Shown in pieces: positions 31,701 through 48,745 of a stretch of DNA of 64,000 nt (its first letter is position 1; every line of letters starts with the position of its first letter). Below the pieces are notes generated by a model. That model searched no databases and was not told where the DNA came from. It worked only from the letters and a program-made list of their open reading frames with translations. The position numbers and the translations under genes were made by a program. Source of the DNA: Pegea sp. RAD2-039 (Eukaryota; Chordata; Thaliacea; Salpida; Salpidae); contig JAQGEQ010000054.1 of assembly GCA_034620365.1 (NCBI GenBank), positions 124,001 through 188,000 on the forward strand, read 5' to 3'.

Positions 31701-34700
31701 CTAAAACTCTTCTTCTGGAAGAACACCTCCTTCTTCATAATTCTTTTGTCTTATATATCTAAGCAAGTGACCATATTTTGCTCGAAAACAAACTCTCAAA
31801 AAAAGATAGCACGCAACGACAGTTGTTATAAAAGTTAAAATCACTGCAGCAGCTAACTGCCCTTTGTGGGATGGACATGACAAGCAGTCGACTAACGGAT
31901 ATGATAATGAATCTAAGAAAAGAAAATTTGTTGATTTTGTTTGAGTTTTTGTTCAATTACCTCCTGGGTTACAAGTAAAGTCATCTTTAGTGAGATAATC
32001 TGATGTCATTTGGCGGTTTTTATAAGGCGCGAAACATCGAAAGCGAATTTCGGTTGTCGGATCACCGACAGTCGTCTAAAATAAATCGTGGTTCATTGAG
32101 AAGTTGGTGAAGTTTATTGAGAACTTACAGCTTCTAACCATTGTTTAAAACCTTTCATTGAACAGTTACAATTAAAAGGGTTTTCCCAAAGTTCAACATT
32201 CAGTCCGTCTGTTGAAAGATTGCTGAAGATGTTAGCAGGAAGAGTTTGGATTTGATTTTCAGATAAAAGAATAGTCTTCAGTTTGTTTGCACCACTGAAA
32301 CAGAATTTATAATATAATTTTGTGAGAGTTTGTGTCAGCGGGAGGTGCTCTCTTCAGGCACCCTCCTTCGCATTATTGAAATAAATAAATAATTTAATGA
32401 ATAAGTACATAGAAAAGATTTTATTGAAAGATGTCGCTGCATATCGCTCTTTATGACGCTATATTCCGCAAACAACTGAAGGATAGAGAACAAAAACTGA
32501 CACCAAAGAAAAGAAAAACATCTTTAAAAAATTTGCAGTTCACTGTGTTTTGTTCTTGAAAATGTTTGTGACAATCGGCACCGACAATCGGCATGACTGT
32601 ATTCGACCAAAGCAGGCCTTATTGTTCAAGAACAATGTTTAAACATTTTGTTGTCTTCAAGAAATGTTTAAAAAGCTTCCAAAGAATTTTAACTTAAACT
32701 TTATTCTTAAAATTTCGATCTCTAACCAGATGTTAATTGAAAACTTTTGATCAAGACTCACTTAAAGGCATTTTCTTCTAACTTATTGATTAAATTATTT
32801 TCCAAATCAATTTTCCAAAGGCTAGAAAGATGTTGGAAGGTTCCGTTTATGATCTCAGTTATTTTATTATCACTCAAATCAATATAACATAGATTGTTCT
32901 TCAAAATGTTAAATTCAACAATTAAATTGTTAAAAGTAATATTTTTACAGTTTTAAAAATATTGTTAATTACAAAAAGCTATGAGACAAACAAACCATTG
33001 ATTTAATTGGTTCAGGAACTTTTTTTATCTTCAAGTCTCGAAGAGAAAGAACTTTTAAATTCAAATATTGTAAAATGTCACCATTAAATTTTTTTATCCG
33101 ATTTGATCCAATAAAGAGGCGCGTTAAAGCTCTAAAATAAATATTAAAATCAAATAATTTGTGAAATAATATTTATAATTAAATCGAAAATTCTGGACCT
33201 CAAAACCAACTTTACAATTTAAATATTTAAAGTTTTTTTAAACACTTTTATAACAAAACAATTTTTTACTTACTAACCAAGCATTTTTTAGACTGAGTTG
33301 AGATTTGATATTCTACTATTAAGAGTAAAGAAGAATCTTATATAATAAGAATAACTTACTTGTTGTTTTTAAATAAATTTGAATCATAGTTCGAAATGAA
33401 GTTACGATTGATAGAGAATGTTGTCAGGTGCGGGAAAGACTTTAAGAAAATGCTGCTTATGTTGGTGATGTTGTTGCTTTGAAGATGAAGTGTTTGAAGT
33501 CGGTTCATTTCAATTTTTTGGTTTGGTATCAGAAGTTTGATTTGATTTTCTACAATTTTGAAAATATTTGTTTATTTGCAACATTTGTTCAAACACAATT
33601 TTTAGTGTCAATTTGTTAGTTCAATTGCTAAAGTTTTATTTTTCAAACTTAAACATAAAGATCATTGAAATTAAAATAAATTTTGATTATATCATAAAAG
33701 ACCATTAAAAAGTAATATCAAAATTTAATAAATAATATCTCCTACATTTATAACAAAAATTTATAAACTAAATCACAAATAAATTATCTAAAAATAAAAA
33801 TAGTCTTTTTTAAAAGTAAAAAAAATTACTTTTCAGATTAAGTACTGATAATTGATAAAACATTTTCAAGTCAGATACATTGAAAACGCTGATATTATTC
33901 CAATTCATCACTAAACATCGAATATCAACTGGTAGATTGGTGGGAATTGTTGTGTAACCAGCTTCTATACATTCAACTCTAGGATTTATTTTTCTCTCCC
34001 AAAAACGACTGAAAAATGAATAAAATTTTGAGAATTTACGATCACTGATTTTCATCAATACCTTGAAATTTTATGAGATTTGGAATCATCACCAGAATAT
34101 ATCTTCCCATACCTATCATAACAAGTACATCTTTTCGGGCAAACTTTTTTCGGTAGAAAGGGTCGTAAAGATTTGTTGGGAGCTTTTGGTTTGACTTTTT
34201 GTTTGCTAGGTTCAGTTTTTTTGTTGCAACCTTAAATTTAAAAAGCTTTAAAATCATTTTGTACAAGTGTGTTGCTTACCATTATATGCTTTATCACCAG
34301 CATCACATGTAAAGTTACTGGAAACCAGCTGTTGGTTTCTGAAACCATGGAGACGGGATGGATGAAAGCACTTGTACCGGATTTCAGTATCAATGTCATA
34401 ATACACAAGCTTCAAATTGTTTAAATTTAAACTTAACTAGATGATTTAGAATAAAAGCATTTGTCAATTATTGACAGAAATTGCGATTAAATAATTTTGT
34501 GGATTTATTTTGTAAAACTTTTAAAAAATTCATAAGCTAATGATTAAAATATGTTTCCAAAAACTTGCTACTTATCTAAATTATAAAAAATTCGATAAAA
34601 TTGAAAATTTAAGCACCCCCTCTTCTAATCTTTTAAACCATTGTAAATTACAACTACAGTTGATTGGATTTTCATACAGTTCTATCACCACCATCTTCTT

Positions 34701-36122
34701 CCTGATTAAACTATCAAATGTTCCTTCTAACATTGTAGAGATTTTATTATCAGAAAGCTCTAAAGAAGCCACTGAAGAAGCATCTAAATGATGAATGGAG
34801 AAGTAATTATAAGAACAAATTCAATTAATTTAAGATTTATTCATTCAAAACCATTTCTACTTCTGTAAACTTTAATTAGCAAACCTTTAAAAGCGTCGGG
34901 TTCAATATGCGATATCTGGTTTCCTGCTAAAGTTATCCAAGTTAGATAAGTATTGTTGTTGAAAGTATTATTTTTGATTGTAGTTATTTGATTGTATGAT
35001 AAATCCAAAGTAGCAATACCTGAAGTAAATAAATTACTTTTTTCAAAATGTTTCAGTTCAAAACTAGAGGATAATTGCTTAAAATGAAATTTAAATCACT
35101 TTGGCCGCAAATTTCTTCAGGAATTTTATCCAAGTTTGAATTGACAATGTATAGAGCATAAAGATTTAAATTTTTTAAAAACTTTCCGTTAAATGGCATC
35201 AAAAAATTGTTATTGATCAGTGCCAGACTCTACAAAATTGAATAAGATTTTATAGCACATTCTCTAAAAAATTTTCGCTCATTTATTAGTATTTAGATTT
35301 TAAACCAATTTCAAATCAGTTTGAACAAACCGAAATTTTTGGATTATTTATAAAGTCATCAGTACTCATCTCTCTAATCGGATTTTTTAGCATTGTAAAA
35401 TGCATCAGATTCGGAAAACTCTTCAAAGCTTCATTTGGAATTGAAGAAAGTTGAGTATAACTACCAAAAAACATAAAAATTTAGCTGCTAAAAGCACTCA
35501 TTAAGATTTAAACAAAATCTAGAACTTACGCAAAGACGATGTTCACGACGCTGGTAAAAGTCAAGTTTTTAGATGAAGGAATGAGTCTGACGAGCTTTTT
35601 CATCCGAAACTCTATCTTTGAAATGGTATAATTCTCTAAACTATCGATATAAAACTCTTCCATGTGATCATAATAAAAAGTGATGGTTTCGATGCTTTTG
35701 TTGGATACAGAAGGAACAAATCTGTTCCATTTGCTCCCGGAGCAGTTCAAATGGATGTTGGACCTCGGAAAAGGGAAGAATCTAAAATTAAATTTAGATA
35801 TGACGAAAATGTCTTTTAACTAAACTGGTAAAACGCTGAACTGGTTTAATTTTTCAACTAAACAAGCTTTTATTGAATTTTAATTTTGTAAATATTAGAA
35901 GCGTTGAAACTACAGCTTAAGATAAAATTTTTGTTTAAATTTCTATAAATACTGAAAGAAGTTTTTAACATTTGACAAAATGTACCTTGTAAAAAGGTCA
36001 TTCTTCCAAAATATATCGCCGTTATCGATAACTTGGCAACCATTTTCAAAATTTTCTGAAGCTGAAGCAAAATTGTGTTCACAAAAACTAGCTAAAAGAA
36101 GAATGGATAAAAAGACTTTCAT
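31701..36122 (-). CDS. Toll-like LRR transmembrane receptor without a TIR domain
   Basis: About 15 exons (approximate: 35998-36122, 35525-35776, 35341-35466, 35098-35232, 34885-35022, 34600-34790, 34286-34425, 34058-34260, 33838-34009, 33375-33550, 32998-33133, 32765-32940, 32117-32297, 31975-32073, 31701-31914). Signal peptide MKVFLSILLLASFCEHNF. A first LRR block (LDLSYNQITTIKNNTF, SLELSDNKISTMLEGTF) ends in a cysteine cap ENPINCSCNLQWFKRLEEG. A second N-cap follows, with CPKRCTCYDRYGK, then more repeats (LHLQSNNITNISSIFL, YIDLSDNKITEIINGTF) and a second cap ENPFNCNCSMKGFKQWLEA. One membrane span (LAAAVILTFITTVVACYLFL) leads to a tail of about 30 residues ending GGVLPEEEF. LRR-CT, LRR-NT, LRR-CT in series is the Toll ectodomain layout, but no TIR exon is present. 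Exon borders are approximate. Confidence 0.82.
32325..32400 (+). mobile_element. SINE type 2, 3' tail
   Basis: GTCAGCGGGAGGTGCTCTC, GGCACCCTCCTTCGCATTA and an (AATA)n end match the tail of the element at 20585-20765. It lies in an intron of the LRR receptor; the tRNA-like head is absent. Confidence 0.6.
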
Positions 36123-37589
36123 CCTTATTGTAATCTAAAGTAGAAAATTTGTAAATTAAGTTCAAGCAATTTAAAAAAGAAATCAAATTTGATAAACAAA
36201 GGTCTGTTCTAGAAATTAAAAAAAAATAATTTATTTTAGATTTTGTTAATTTACTTAGAAGTTTATAAAAGTACTTTTTGATAAAAAGCTTTTTTGAAAA
36301 AAAATTTATTTCACCGAAATTCTTTAGAATAACTAACAAATAATCGAATTATGAAGGTGAAGTTTTGAAAATTTTATTTGTTTGTTTGTTTGAAACAATT
36401 TGTTGACAAACAAACATCTGATAAATTATCTGGAAACAACATAAACAAAATAAACGAGAAGATTGTCATAAAATAAATATCCTAAGTGATAAAAGTAATA
36501 AAAAGCATAAGTTGGAAATTTGTTACAACTATTTTTAGTTTAAAGCATATAAATTAATTCAAATCTGATAGCTTTCGACAAATTTCAAATTCAGTTCACT
36601 TATTTGACTCGTAAAATATTTCTAAACTCATTTAAAACTTTTAAGCTTAAATAATAAATTTTGTAGTGATGAAGATCATTTGTATTCATCACTATAAAGC
36701 ACTTTGTGACTTTTTAACTGATTTATAATTTAAATTTGAAATCAACAATTTCTTGTAAACTTTGATACTAACTGAGACTACTTCTTTTATAAATAGTTAT
36801 TTACCGTTTTAGTATAAACCAAAAGCTAACTCAACTAAACAGTGAACGTGTGATCAAGAAATTATTTTCAACACTTCCAAAAGATCGGTTTGATTTTAAA
36901 ATCTTAAATAAAAATTCTTATATTTGAAAAAATTAATTTGAAGCTAACTTAGAGCAATAATTTGAAAAAAACTTACAACTTTTTGTCATGTCATTGCAAT
37001 TAGTCTATAAATAAATACATTTGAATCTGGGTTAATATTTAACAAAGCTTTTGTTGACATTACTTTGGAGCAACTTTAAAATTATTTGAATCAAATTAAA
37101 CGCTCAAAAGAGTTTTCTAAAATATTTGGAGTTTAACATTTTATGAAATAAATATTTCTAGATTTAGAATTCGCAATTTATATTTTTCAATTTTCTTTCT
37201 TTAAACTCTTTTAACATTTTCCCACATTCAGGAAACTTTGATTTATCACTAATTAACTTTCGGTATAAAAGAATAAAAATATAAATTCGTTTGCTTCAAC
37301 TAAATTACTTGAAATATTGAATTTGGAAATTTCAAACTAAAGTATAATTACTTATAAAGATTTTAAATATTATAAAAAGATTAATAATAGTGAAAAATCG
37401 ACTATTTGTATGGAATAATTTTTAATGTAATTGATATTGGCATAATTTTGACTTAATAAAGTAAAAAAGCTAATTAAACTTTAACTGAAATAAATTTTTA
37501 GAAGCTTGTATTTGTGATTTTTTGAAATAAGTAAAATTAAAAAAAGTAAATTGTTCAAAGCATCGAAAGAAAAATAAGATTGAAATAAA
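36123..37589. other. AT-rich region upstream of the LRR receptor
   Basis: Long A/T runs; no gene supported. It should hold the promoter of the LRR receptor gene, but no clear core motif was identified. Confidence 0.4.
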
Positions 37590-37925
37590 TATGTGCCTGG
37601 GCAGAAGTTATAAAGATCCAGTTGTTGCATATGCAGCAGGATTCCACTCTCCACGCCAACTAAGTATGCAGTTGAACATACAGACTGATGCAGCTGGCGT
37701 AGGAGCTGCCAGAACGATAGTAAGTACAGTGAACTGCCTACGGCCTTAACTTCCGAGCTCTGTGTATCTTAGAAATGTTGTCATTAAATAGACTAACAAG
37801 GCCCTTCTACCATGGTTTTTCTATATGTATATACATTTCGTCGTCGCAGATATGTGCCCACTTAGGATCGAACCCGGAACCCCCGTTTGGTAGGGAGTTA
37901 TGGTAACCGCTTCGCCACACAGTTA
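37590..37925 (-). mobile_element. tRNA-derived SINE (type 1), copy 1
   Basis: On the minus strand the head reads TGGCGAAGCGGTTACCA (A box) and GGGTTCGATCC (B box). A body of about 260 bases follows that matches 57745-58105: both share CTCCACGCCAAC, GACTGATGCAGCT, AACTGCCTACG and CCTTCTACC on the plus strand. Head similarity to the element at 20585 suggests one tRNA source for both types. Confidence 0.8.
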
Positions 37926-38175
37926 AATCGAGAATACTTTCAATTTTTTCACCTTCTGCTTTGATATCTTCTTTAAGGAACTTTGGAAAGTCTTTTTTGA
38001 GAGAGCTTTTTTATCTGTTTAATCAGAGCTTTATCTTTGGAATTATTATCTTCTCTCTTCAATAATTTCATCACATCTAAATATTTATTGAATACCTTAC
38101 TACTTTCATCATCACCTTCCTGAATTTTGTTTTGCTCTCAGCAGGAAAAAGTTGTTCGTATTTTAATCTCTGCCT
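37926..38175 (-). pseudogene. Degraded coding fragment of unknown origin
   Basis: The minus strand gives a protein-like run, EGDDESSKVFNKYLDVMKLL and KREDNNSKDKALIKQIKKL, continued one frame over as KKDFPKFLKEDIKAEGEKIESIL. An in-frame stop precedes it. Charged, non-AT-biased residues over some 75 codons suggest former coding sequence. It abuts the SINE at 37925 and has no splice sites. Source gene not recognised. Confidence 0.35.
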
Positions 38176-39733
38176 CAATTTAATACTTTCATTTTCACAT
38201 TTATTGGTATTTATTTATTTACAAATTTCTAAGAATCTTATTTTTGTCGATTTCGGTTATAATTTCAATTGTAAGATGGAAATAAAAATATTTAAAAAGA
38301 TACATTCTTATTTTAAATGAAAGTAAACTTTATCCTGTGAGAAGTAAAGATTGTTTCTAAAAATTAATTTTTGGTCTTAAAAGAGTTATTATAAACTTCG
38401 CGCTTTTAAACTTCCCACTCAATGACTGAAAGTATAAACTGCAGTATGTTCAGCTATGAACCCATTTTATTCATTTCTATTTCTATTTCTTATTTAAAGT
38501 TTTTTTATTAACAGAATGTAATAAAACGCTTATATATTCAAGTAGATATGTTTATTAAATTACTTTTTTGGATTATTCTTCAGCTCTAAGACTCTTAAAC
38601 TTTCTCAAACTAGTTTTTATACAAGTGAATATTAAAAATAGATTGATAGAATACACAAATTTAGCTAATAATAAATGTTCTCATTAAGCTAATTATTATT
38701 TCCACCGCTTTATTACAATTATTTGTGGGATTTTCGGTTTGAAAGTATTTGAAGTATTAGGCTTTTTATAAATTTTATTTGCTTATAGTTTTTAGGATTA
38801 GATTTTGCAAAATTATAAAATATTTTATACCAAGATATCAAATATTTTAAATATCTTGCATAAAACAATTAATATGACAATTCTCTTGAAATTAGGTTAT
38901 TGAACCAACTATAAAATTTATTTCAGTATAATTAAAATTATTTTTAAGTTTTAAGTTTAGCCCTTAAATAAATGATTTTAAAATGTTTAATTTTTTTACT
39001 TGCAGTTTTTATTAGTTCTTTAGTCATTAACTGTTTTTTACATTCTTAAATTTTCTAAAGTTCAAAATTCTAGGACTTACTAATTGTAAATTTAATTTTG
39101 AAAGATATTAATATGATCTTTTTAAAAATGATTTTGTTAAGTTTGATAGAAATATAATTTAAATAATTTGGTCAAGTTGTTAGAGCTTTTTTGTCAAATA
39201 TCCAATTTATCTGTATTTTGTGGGCAATTTTTACCATATTACAAAATTAGATAAATTTGTTTACTTTAATCTCTAATTTAATGATTTTAAAATCCAACTT
39301 TTAATAACAAATAAACTGATTTGTGATAATTAATAAAAACTATTTAATTATAAATGTTTGATTAAGCTGGTAGATGTAATTTTGATATAAATATTTTTTA
39401 TAGTTTTAATATTCAATTAATATTTTTTATCGCACTTTGTTATTACTATTAAATCTTAAAAATATATTTTTGTTTAACAACTATTTTTTTATATGATTCA
39501 ATTTTTTAACTTTAATAAAAACGTAATAAATTCATAATAACTATTTTATAGCTAATAAAAAATCAAAATATCTAATAATTTTCAAAATGTTATTTTTTAT
39601 TTATCAAAATTTTCTAGTTTTTAGATAATATAAAAATGTTTTATTAACTATTCTGATTTTTCTATATTTAATATTTCAAATTGTTCTTTATTTTTTTAGT
39701 AAACAAAGTTAAGTTTCAACTTGAAATTTGAAG
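38176..39733. other. AT-rich intergenic region
   Basis: No supported gene or repeat; upstream side of the TMEM68-like gene. Confidence 0.5.
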
Positions 39734-41965
39734 ATGGTTGAAAATATCACTGGATGTATTTTATCCTTTATTAACTTATTATTCAGTTATTTAAACTTTT
39801 ATTTTGATTATCTCACTGGATTTTTAGACTTTTACCTTCCTGGTAACAACATTTTTTTGAAGAATTTTTAATTGTAATATTTGATTTAATCTATTTCCAA
39901 TTTTAATATTAAAAATCAAATTTTTTATAAGGATTTTTATAATATAAATAATATGTTTTATAATGTTTGTTTTTACTGATAACTTATTTATTTATATATA
40001 ATATTTATCATATAAAAATAATTAATCTTATAAACATAAGTAAATAAAGAATTAGATTTTTAAACTTTGAAATTCAAGATCTTCTTATTTTATAGGTTGG
40101 AGACTTGTGGTTTTTTCACCAATTATAATAATATTTTTCATCCTTCCTTGTCTACTGGTGATCTACTTATACATTTGCTCTTTACTTTTATATGTATATC
40201 GTAAAAGAAGACCAATTATTGATGCTTTTTCAAACCACAATGTGTGGGAAGGATATAAGCAAATGGTTGCAGCATTTTGGAGCGGACATGGTTCAGTGTG
40301 GCATGGTGGGTTGTTGTTGAAATATTTTTTGAAAATTTTAAGAAAACGATAAAAATTTTTGTAGAGATTTTTTGTATAAATACTAGTTTGTCTAATTTCT
40401 ACCACTCAAATTCAGTTTTGATTTTATTTCAAGTTTAAAGTTTTTTGAAGGATATGAAATAGTTGGTTTAGAGAACATTCCTGAAAGTGGGCCAGCCTTA
40501 TTGATATATTATCATGGCGCATTACCAATTGATATTTATTACCTTGTTGCAAATGTATATCTAATCAAGAAGAGAAATATAAGAAATTTAATGGACAAAT
40601 TTGCTTTGAAAATTCCAGGTATTTATTCCAAATTATTTTCTATTTACATTTTAATCTTTATAATTTTGTAGCTTTTTGTATGCTAAACTTATTCAGCTAA
40701 TTTATTATATGTCTAAAAATGCCTACAAGAATTTCAATGATAAAACATGCAGAAAGATAAAGTGTTTGGTTTTAGTATAAAAGCAAAAAGCTTTCTGACT
40801 TTATTACTTTTTTTGTAAATTTTTAGTTTATTTTGAGGCTTTTAAGATTTAAATAAAATTTATCTTCATTTTCTTTAAAATAGAATTTCACAAATATTTC
40901 TAATTTCATCTAAGATTTATTTTAAATATGAGTTTTAAAGATTTACAAAAAAAACATAATAGTTCATAAAAAAGAAAAATAAATATCGGATATCGGACAA
41001 AATATCTTTCATACAAGTATAAAAAATTAAGATAAAATACTATTTAGGTCTTTCTCAGCTTTTTCGCTTTTGGGGATCATTTCCCGGTCCTCGTAAAGAA
41101 GTTGTTCAGCTCTTAAAGGATGGAGAATTGGTATCAATAGCTCCTGGAGGTGTTCGGGAAGCTTGTTTTAGTCCTAACTATAGTCTAGTCTGGGAGAAAA
41201 GGTTAGGATTTGCCAAAGCTGCAATTGAAGCCAATGTGGTAAGAATCCATTTTGTTCTTCAGAGAAAATTTTGTTGTTTTTCTTGATAATTATAATCCTG
41301 TTGTGTCTTAAAATATTTATTAAATAATAAATTCTTTAAAAAGCTTTTTTAATGTTTCATTTTTTTTCAAAATTTACTTGTAAACTTGTAATTATATACA
41401 AAATACTTTTCTTTCAGCCAATTCTTCCAATTTTTACCGAGAATTGTCGCCAAGCCTTTAACATGATTGGATCTAGTAGCAGTGAGTGAACATCTTCATC
41501 TAAAATTTCAATCACTCAAAAATTTTTCAACTTTTTACTTGAATCTTTGAAATAATTTTCAACAGAGTTATTCCGACGTTTGTATGAGTACACCCGGTGG
41601 CCAATCCTGCCTATTTACGGAGGTTTTCCAGTGAAACTAACAACATACATCGGCAAACCAATATTTTGTAAACCTCATCAGACTGCATCAGATCTTGCAA
41701 ACGAAGTTTGTATCTTCATCTTTAAAACTTCCATTTTTATCAAATATTTTTACAACAGACGAAAAAAGCTCTTCAATCAATGATTCATCTTTATCAAGAT
41801 CCAAATTCAAGCATCTTTAAAGGGATTCGACAAAGATTTCAAGATCCTAAATTGTCTACAGATCTTCCACCTACTTTTGAAGATATAGATTCATCTTTAA
41901 ATTTTCATCAATGTCGCTCGAAGTGTCCTGAAGATGAAGAACAAATCCCTGTTAAGTCTTTATGA
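39734..41965 (+). CDS. TMEM68: TMEM68-like acyltransferase (DGAT/lysophospholipid acyltransferase superfamily)
   Basis: ER membrane enzyme; in vertebrates TMEM68 is tied to triacylglycerol and ether-lipid synthesis. Seven exons: 39734-39842, 40096-40305, 40441-40618, 41048-41238, 41418-41481, 41566-41705 and 41759-41965, all in phase. Two hydrophobic segments near the N-terminus (LVVFSPIIIIFFILPCLLV) anchor it. The acyltransferase block I is YYHGALPIDIYYL (H-x4-D pattern) near residue 130. It is followed by APGGVREACFS and PILPIFTENCRQAF, with LPIYGGFPVKLTTYIGKPI near the end; all match human TMEM68 in order. The C-terminal 40 residues (DIDSSLNFHQCRSKCPEDEEQ) extend beyond the human protein and are acidic. 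Start chosen as the ATG of MVENITGCIL. Confidence 0.9.
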
Positions 41966-43108
41966 TATTTTTAATCTAATTTTTTTTTACTGAATTTTGC
42001 AAAATTTTCGCCCATCTCAAAACTTTCTTTATTTATTTATTCCAATTTTGATGTGCAAAGAAAGATTTAAGTTTGACCTCAATATTTAGAAGTCACCAAT
42101 TTTTCATAAAAAGTATTTTGTAAAGAAAAAGAAAATTTTCAAATCAAACTTTTAGTGATAAAGTTTGAAACTGTGAAGTTTAATGTTTGTGGGTTGTGCA
42201 GATATTCAAATTTTATCTTTTTGTAATCAATTTATTTCTACTTATTTTTCAATTAAAACAATTTATTTTCGATTTTTATATATCTTTTAAATCCAATTAA
42301 AAAAAACTTTTTTTTCTTCGTTTAAAATTGACTGATTTTGCTTCTTCATCAATATTCAAAGATGATTTCATTAAAAAATGATTTTCTTGACGATTTTCTC
42401 ACAAATATTTTGATTTGGAATTCAATTTTACTAAAAAGATTTTTGGCAATCTATAATTGAGATGAATTATTTAAACTTTTAGAAGAAACCGTTTAAGATG
42501 AAATTAAAACTCTAGAAAATCTTTCATCCAGTAATTTCCTATTTTGACAATTAAGAATTCTTTAGAATTAAAATTTAAAAAATAATTTAATTTCATTATT
42601 TAAAAAATCAAAGTATTTACAAGTGTAATTAGTCACATCATGTATTGCAACGTCATCAAAACTTTATTTTAAAATATTATTTAATAAAAGAGCATGATAT
42701 TTCATAATGAACTATAAATGAAATTATATTTCGGGATGTGTTCCTCATAAATTAGATATTCTATTCCCTCAAAAGATGAGCATTGTGATGACGTCATTTT
42801 ATAAAGATCTTATAAACCGAATAATTAAATTTCCTCTTTCATTAAAATCTTACTTTCAAATTCTGATCTTGATAAGAAAGCTATTCAGCTAGAAGTTGCT
42901 GATTTCAATTAATAATTTACAAACTTGAGATAATTTCCAACATTTTCATAATATTTGTATCTCAAAGGTTTATTTGATGAATAAAATACATTGAAAGTTA
43001 TCTACAAGATTTGTAACAAAATAAACAATCAGAAACTCAAAGAAAGATTAGCTAAAATATATGTTTCAAACTGTTGCAATTTTACATATATAAGTGCTAG
43101 AAGATAAA
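41966..43108. other. Intergenic region between convergent TMEM68 and epimerase genes
   Basis: 3' flanks of both genes. One TGACGTCA palindrome at about 42788. No gene. Confidence 0.5.
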
Positions 43109-46710
<3,602 letters not shown>

Positions 46711-48745
46711 TTAGAAGTCTGGAATGAAGCAATCGTTAAAATAAGAGTTGTCTGAACTGATGCTATCAATTTGAACTTTGTAACTTTCTTGATCTTCTTC
46801 AAGAGTGTATGGGTCTAATTTGATCATAGATTTTGATGAAAAATGGTGAACTTTCACTGGATGTTGATCATCAATCACGTCTAAAGGAAGTGGCTGTAAA
46901 TGTAAAGTGCTTACTCAAAATTAATCATCAATTTAGGGTTTAAATATAGATTCACATCACAACTTTCATAATTTGAAAAAAGAAAATATTTACTTTTTTT
47001 TAATAAGATGAAAAACTTAAAACTAATTCATAAAATTTCTATAAAAGAAGCAACAAACCTTTCCATACGAGTCAAGAGGTGGATAAGGGATCACTCTTGC
47101 TGCGCTATCAGTTCTTCTGTAGCTGAAGCGGGCCAACAAGGACACAGGAAAGAGCTCAATAATAATCAAATAAACCTGAAGAGCTAAAAGATTATAAAAC
47201 AAAAGCTAAAAATATGTTTGTTTTATGATGAACAACTATAGTACAAAGGACAATACAAAGTGGAATACAAGCTAGAAATTTGTGTTGACATAATTTATGC
47301 AAATTCTTTGTTATTTTAATGCCATTACAAGTTTGGTGAATAAATAAACTGTTTAAATATTTTCCTCATAATATTTGGGTAAAGAAATTAATAAATAATG
47401 TTGACTCACTATTAGCTACATCGTTATTAGGGTAGGGAAAGTAACATGGGAGAACCTGGACTAATCCTAAAACTTTTAAAATAAATCCTTGAATTGTGTT
47501 AAAGACGATAATTCCTTGAATTGCTCGAAACTTTCCTGTAAAAAGTCATAAAAGTCACAAACAACTTCAAAAAACTCCTCTCTCAAAAACCTTCAATGAA
47601 ATACTCTTGCAGAGGTCCTTTAGAAGATTTATTAATGATTGAAAGAGCGTAGATGCATAGAAAGCTTGTAATTGTCCCCATCAAGCTAATTCCAGAATAG
47701 ACTAGCGACTGTTTGATCGATATTTCAGTTTAGTAAAATTTATAGATTTTTTTTGAATTCTTTTAAATATCATTCCAGACTTTTAAATTTAGGATTTGTG
47801 AATAACCTGTGGGAGCTCTTCACCGTAACCTTCATCTCTCAGAAGATTTTCGATGAAGCTGAGAACTGGAAACATTACGATACCATGGTACATGATACCT
47901 TGTAGCATATGAAGACGTCTCCTGAAGTATATTGCGTTCAAATGGCATTTACGCATGCGGTAAAATACTCTTTTGTTATACAGTTGAAATATATCTTACA
48001 TTTAGAATATTTTATATTAAAAACTTGAATGGAGTAAAAACTCATTTAGCAAAAAATCTGATTTTAAACACAAATAAAAGAAATATTTTGAAGCTTACAT
48101 CGTCATCGGTCCTCTTTTACACCAAAAGCAAAAGCAACAGGGCGCCGGGTGGGCGTTGACGGTCGTCTTGTATCTAAAAACTTGACAAATTTTATGCTTA
48201 CCTCCATAAAGGTACATGATATAATTGAAATACTTCTTGATAACTATCACAAAGTAACTGCAAGTTAAAAATCGTTTTAATTTACATAAAATTAAGGTGA
48301 AAGGTCAACTCACAAGCTTATTGTGAAGGACGTTAAACCAGCTGCCTTTGGTATGAATAAAGCAATTAAACTCAAAGTACCAATAGCCTGTTAATCACTT
48401 AATTACTTCTAATCAACTGTTTGTAATAACTTTTACTGGATATGATGATAATATCCAGAGTTTATAAGCTGTTATCTTCCATTTGAAGCTGTTTTTGAAC
48501 AAAAAAACTGTTTCTTCAATAAATATAAGAAACATGATAAAGAGGAAGACACACGGAATCATCATAGTCACTACTACTTGTGGTCCAAGCTCTGAAAAGT
48601 ATTTTTAGATAATTTAATCCTAACTTGAATCTACCTTACCATAAATCTTTCTTCTTAGTTCTGTCGATGAAGGAGCTGGAGCAAAACAATCCCAAATATT
48701 TGGAGGCTGATCTTGTGTTGAGTAAAACACTGTGGTATTCATCAT
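46711..48745 (-). CDS. SLC51A: Organic solute transporter subunit alpha
   Basis: Seven-pass membrane protein that in vertebrates pairs with OST-beta to export bile acids and steroids. Exons (minus): 48640-48745, 48437-48591, 48316-48388, 48099-48252, about 47809-47980, about 47585-47700, about 47415-47535, about 47065-47180 and 46711-46895. Start MMNTTVFYSTQDQPPNIWDC, with an early Asn-x-Thr sequon. Family marks: ELGPQVVVTMMIPCV and IFIEETVFLFKN (human LEDAVYLYKN), and the Cys-rich loop NAHPAPCCFCFWCKRGP matching human TGPCCCCCPCC. Further marks are LPCYFPYPNNDVANS and the C-terminal LLARFSYRRTDSAAR (human LTRMYYRRKDHK). A GGTAAGC inside exon 48099-48252 looks like a donor, but reading through it gives the conserved GGK...VF sequence, so it is coding. 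TMEM184 relatives are a less likely alternative. Confidence 0.88.

Noticed and set aside
37853-37925. Possible tRNA gene on the minus strand
   Set aside because: A and B boxes are present, but the acceptor stem does not pair convincingly and the sequence is the head of a SINE.
47932-48159. Plus-strand frame in the OST-alpha gene
   Set aside because: It lies opposite the Cys-rich loop exon and flanking intron of OST-alpha and has no independent support.
48190-48215. Splice donor GGTAAGC inside OST-alpha
   Set aside because: Splicing here would break the frame before the conserved Cys-rich loop; reading through keeps the family alignment.
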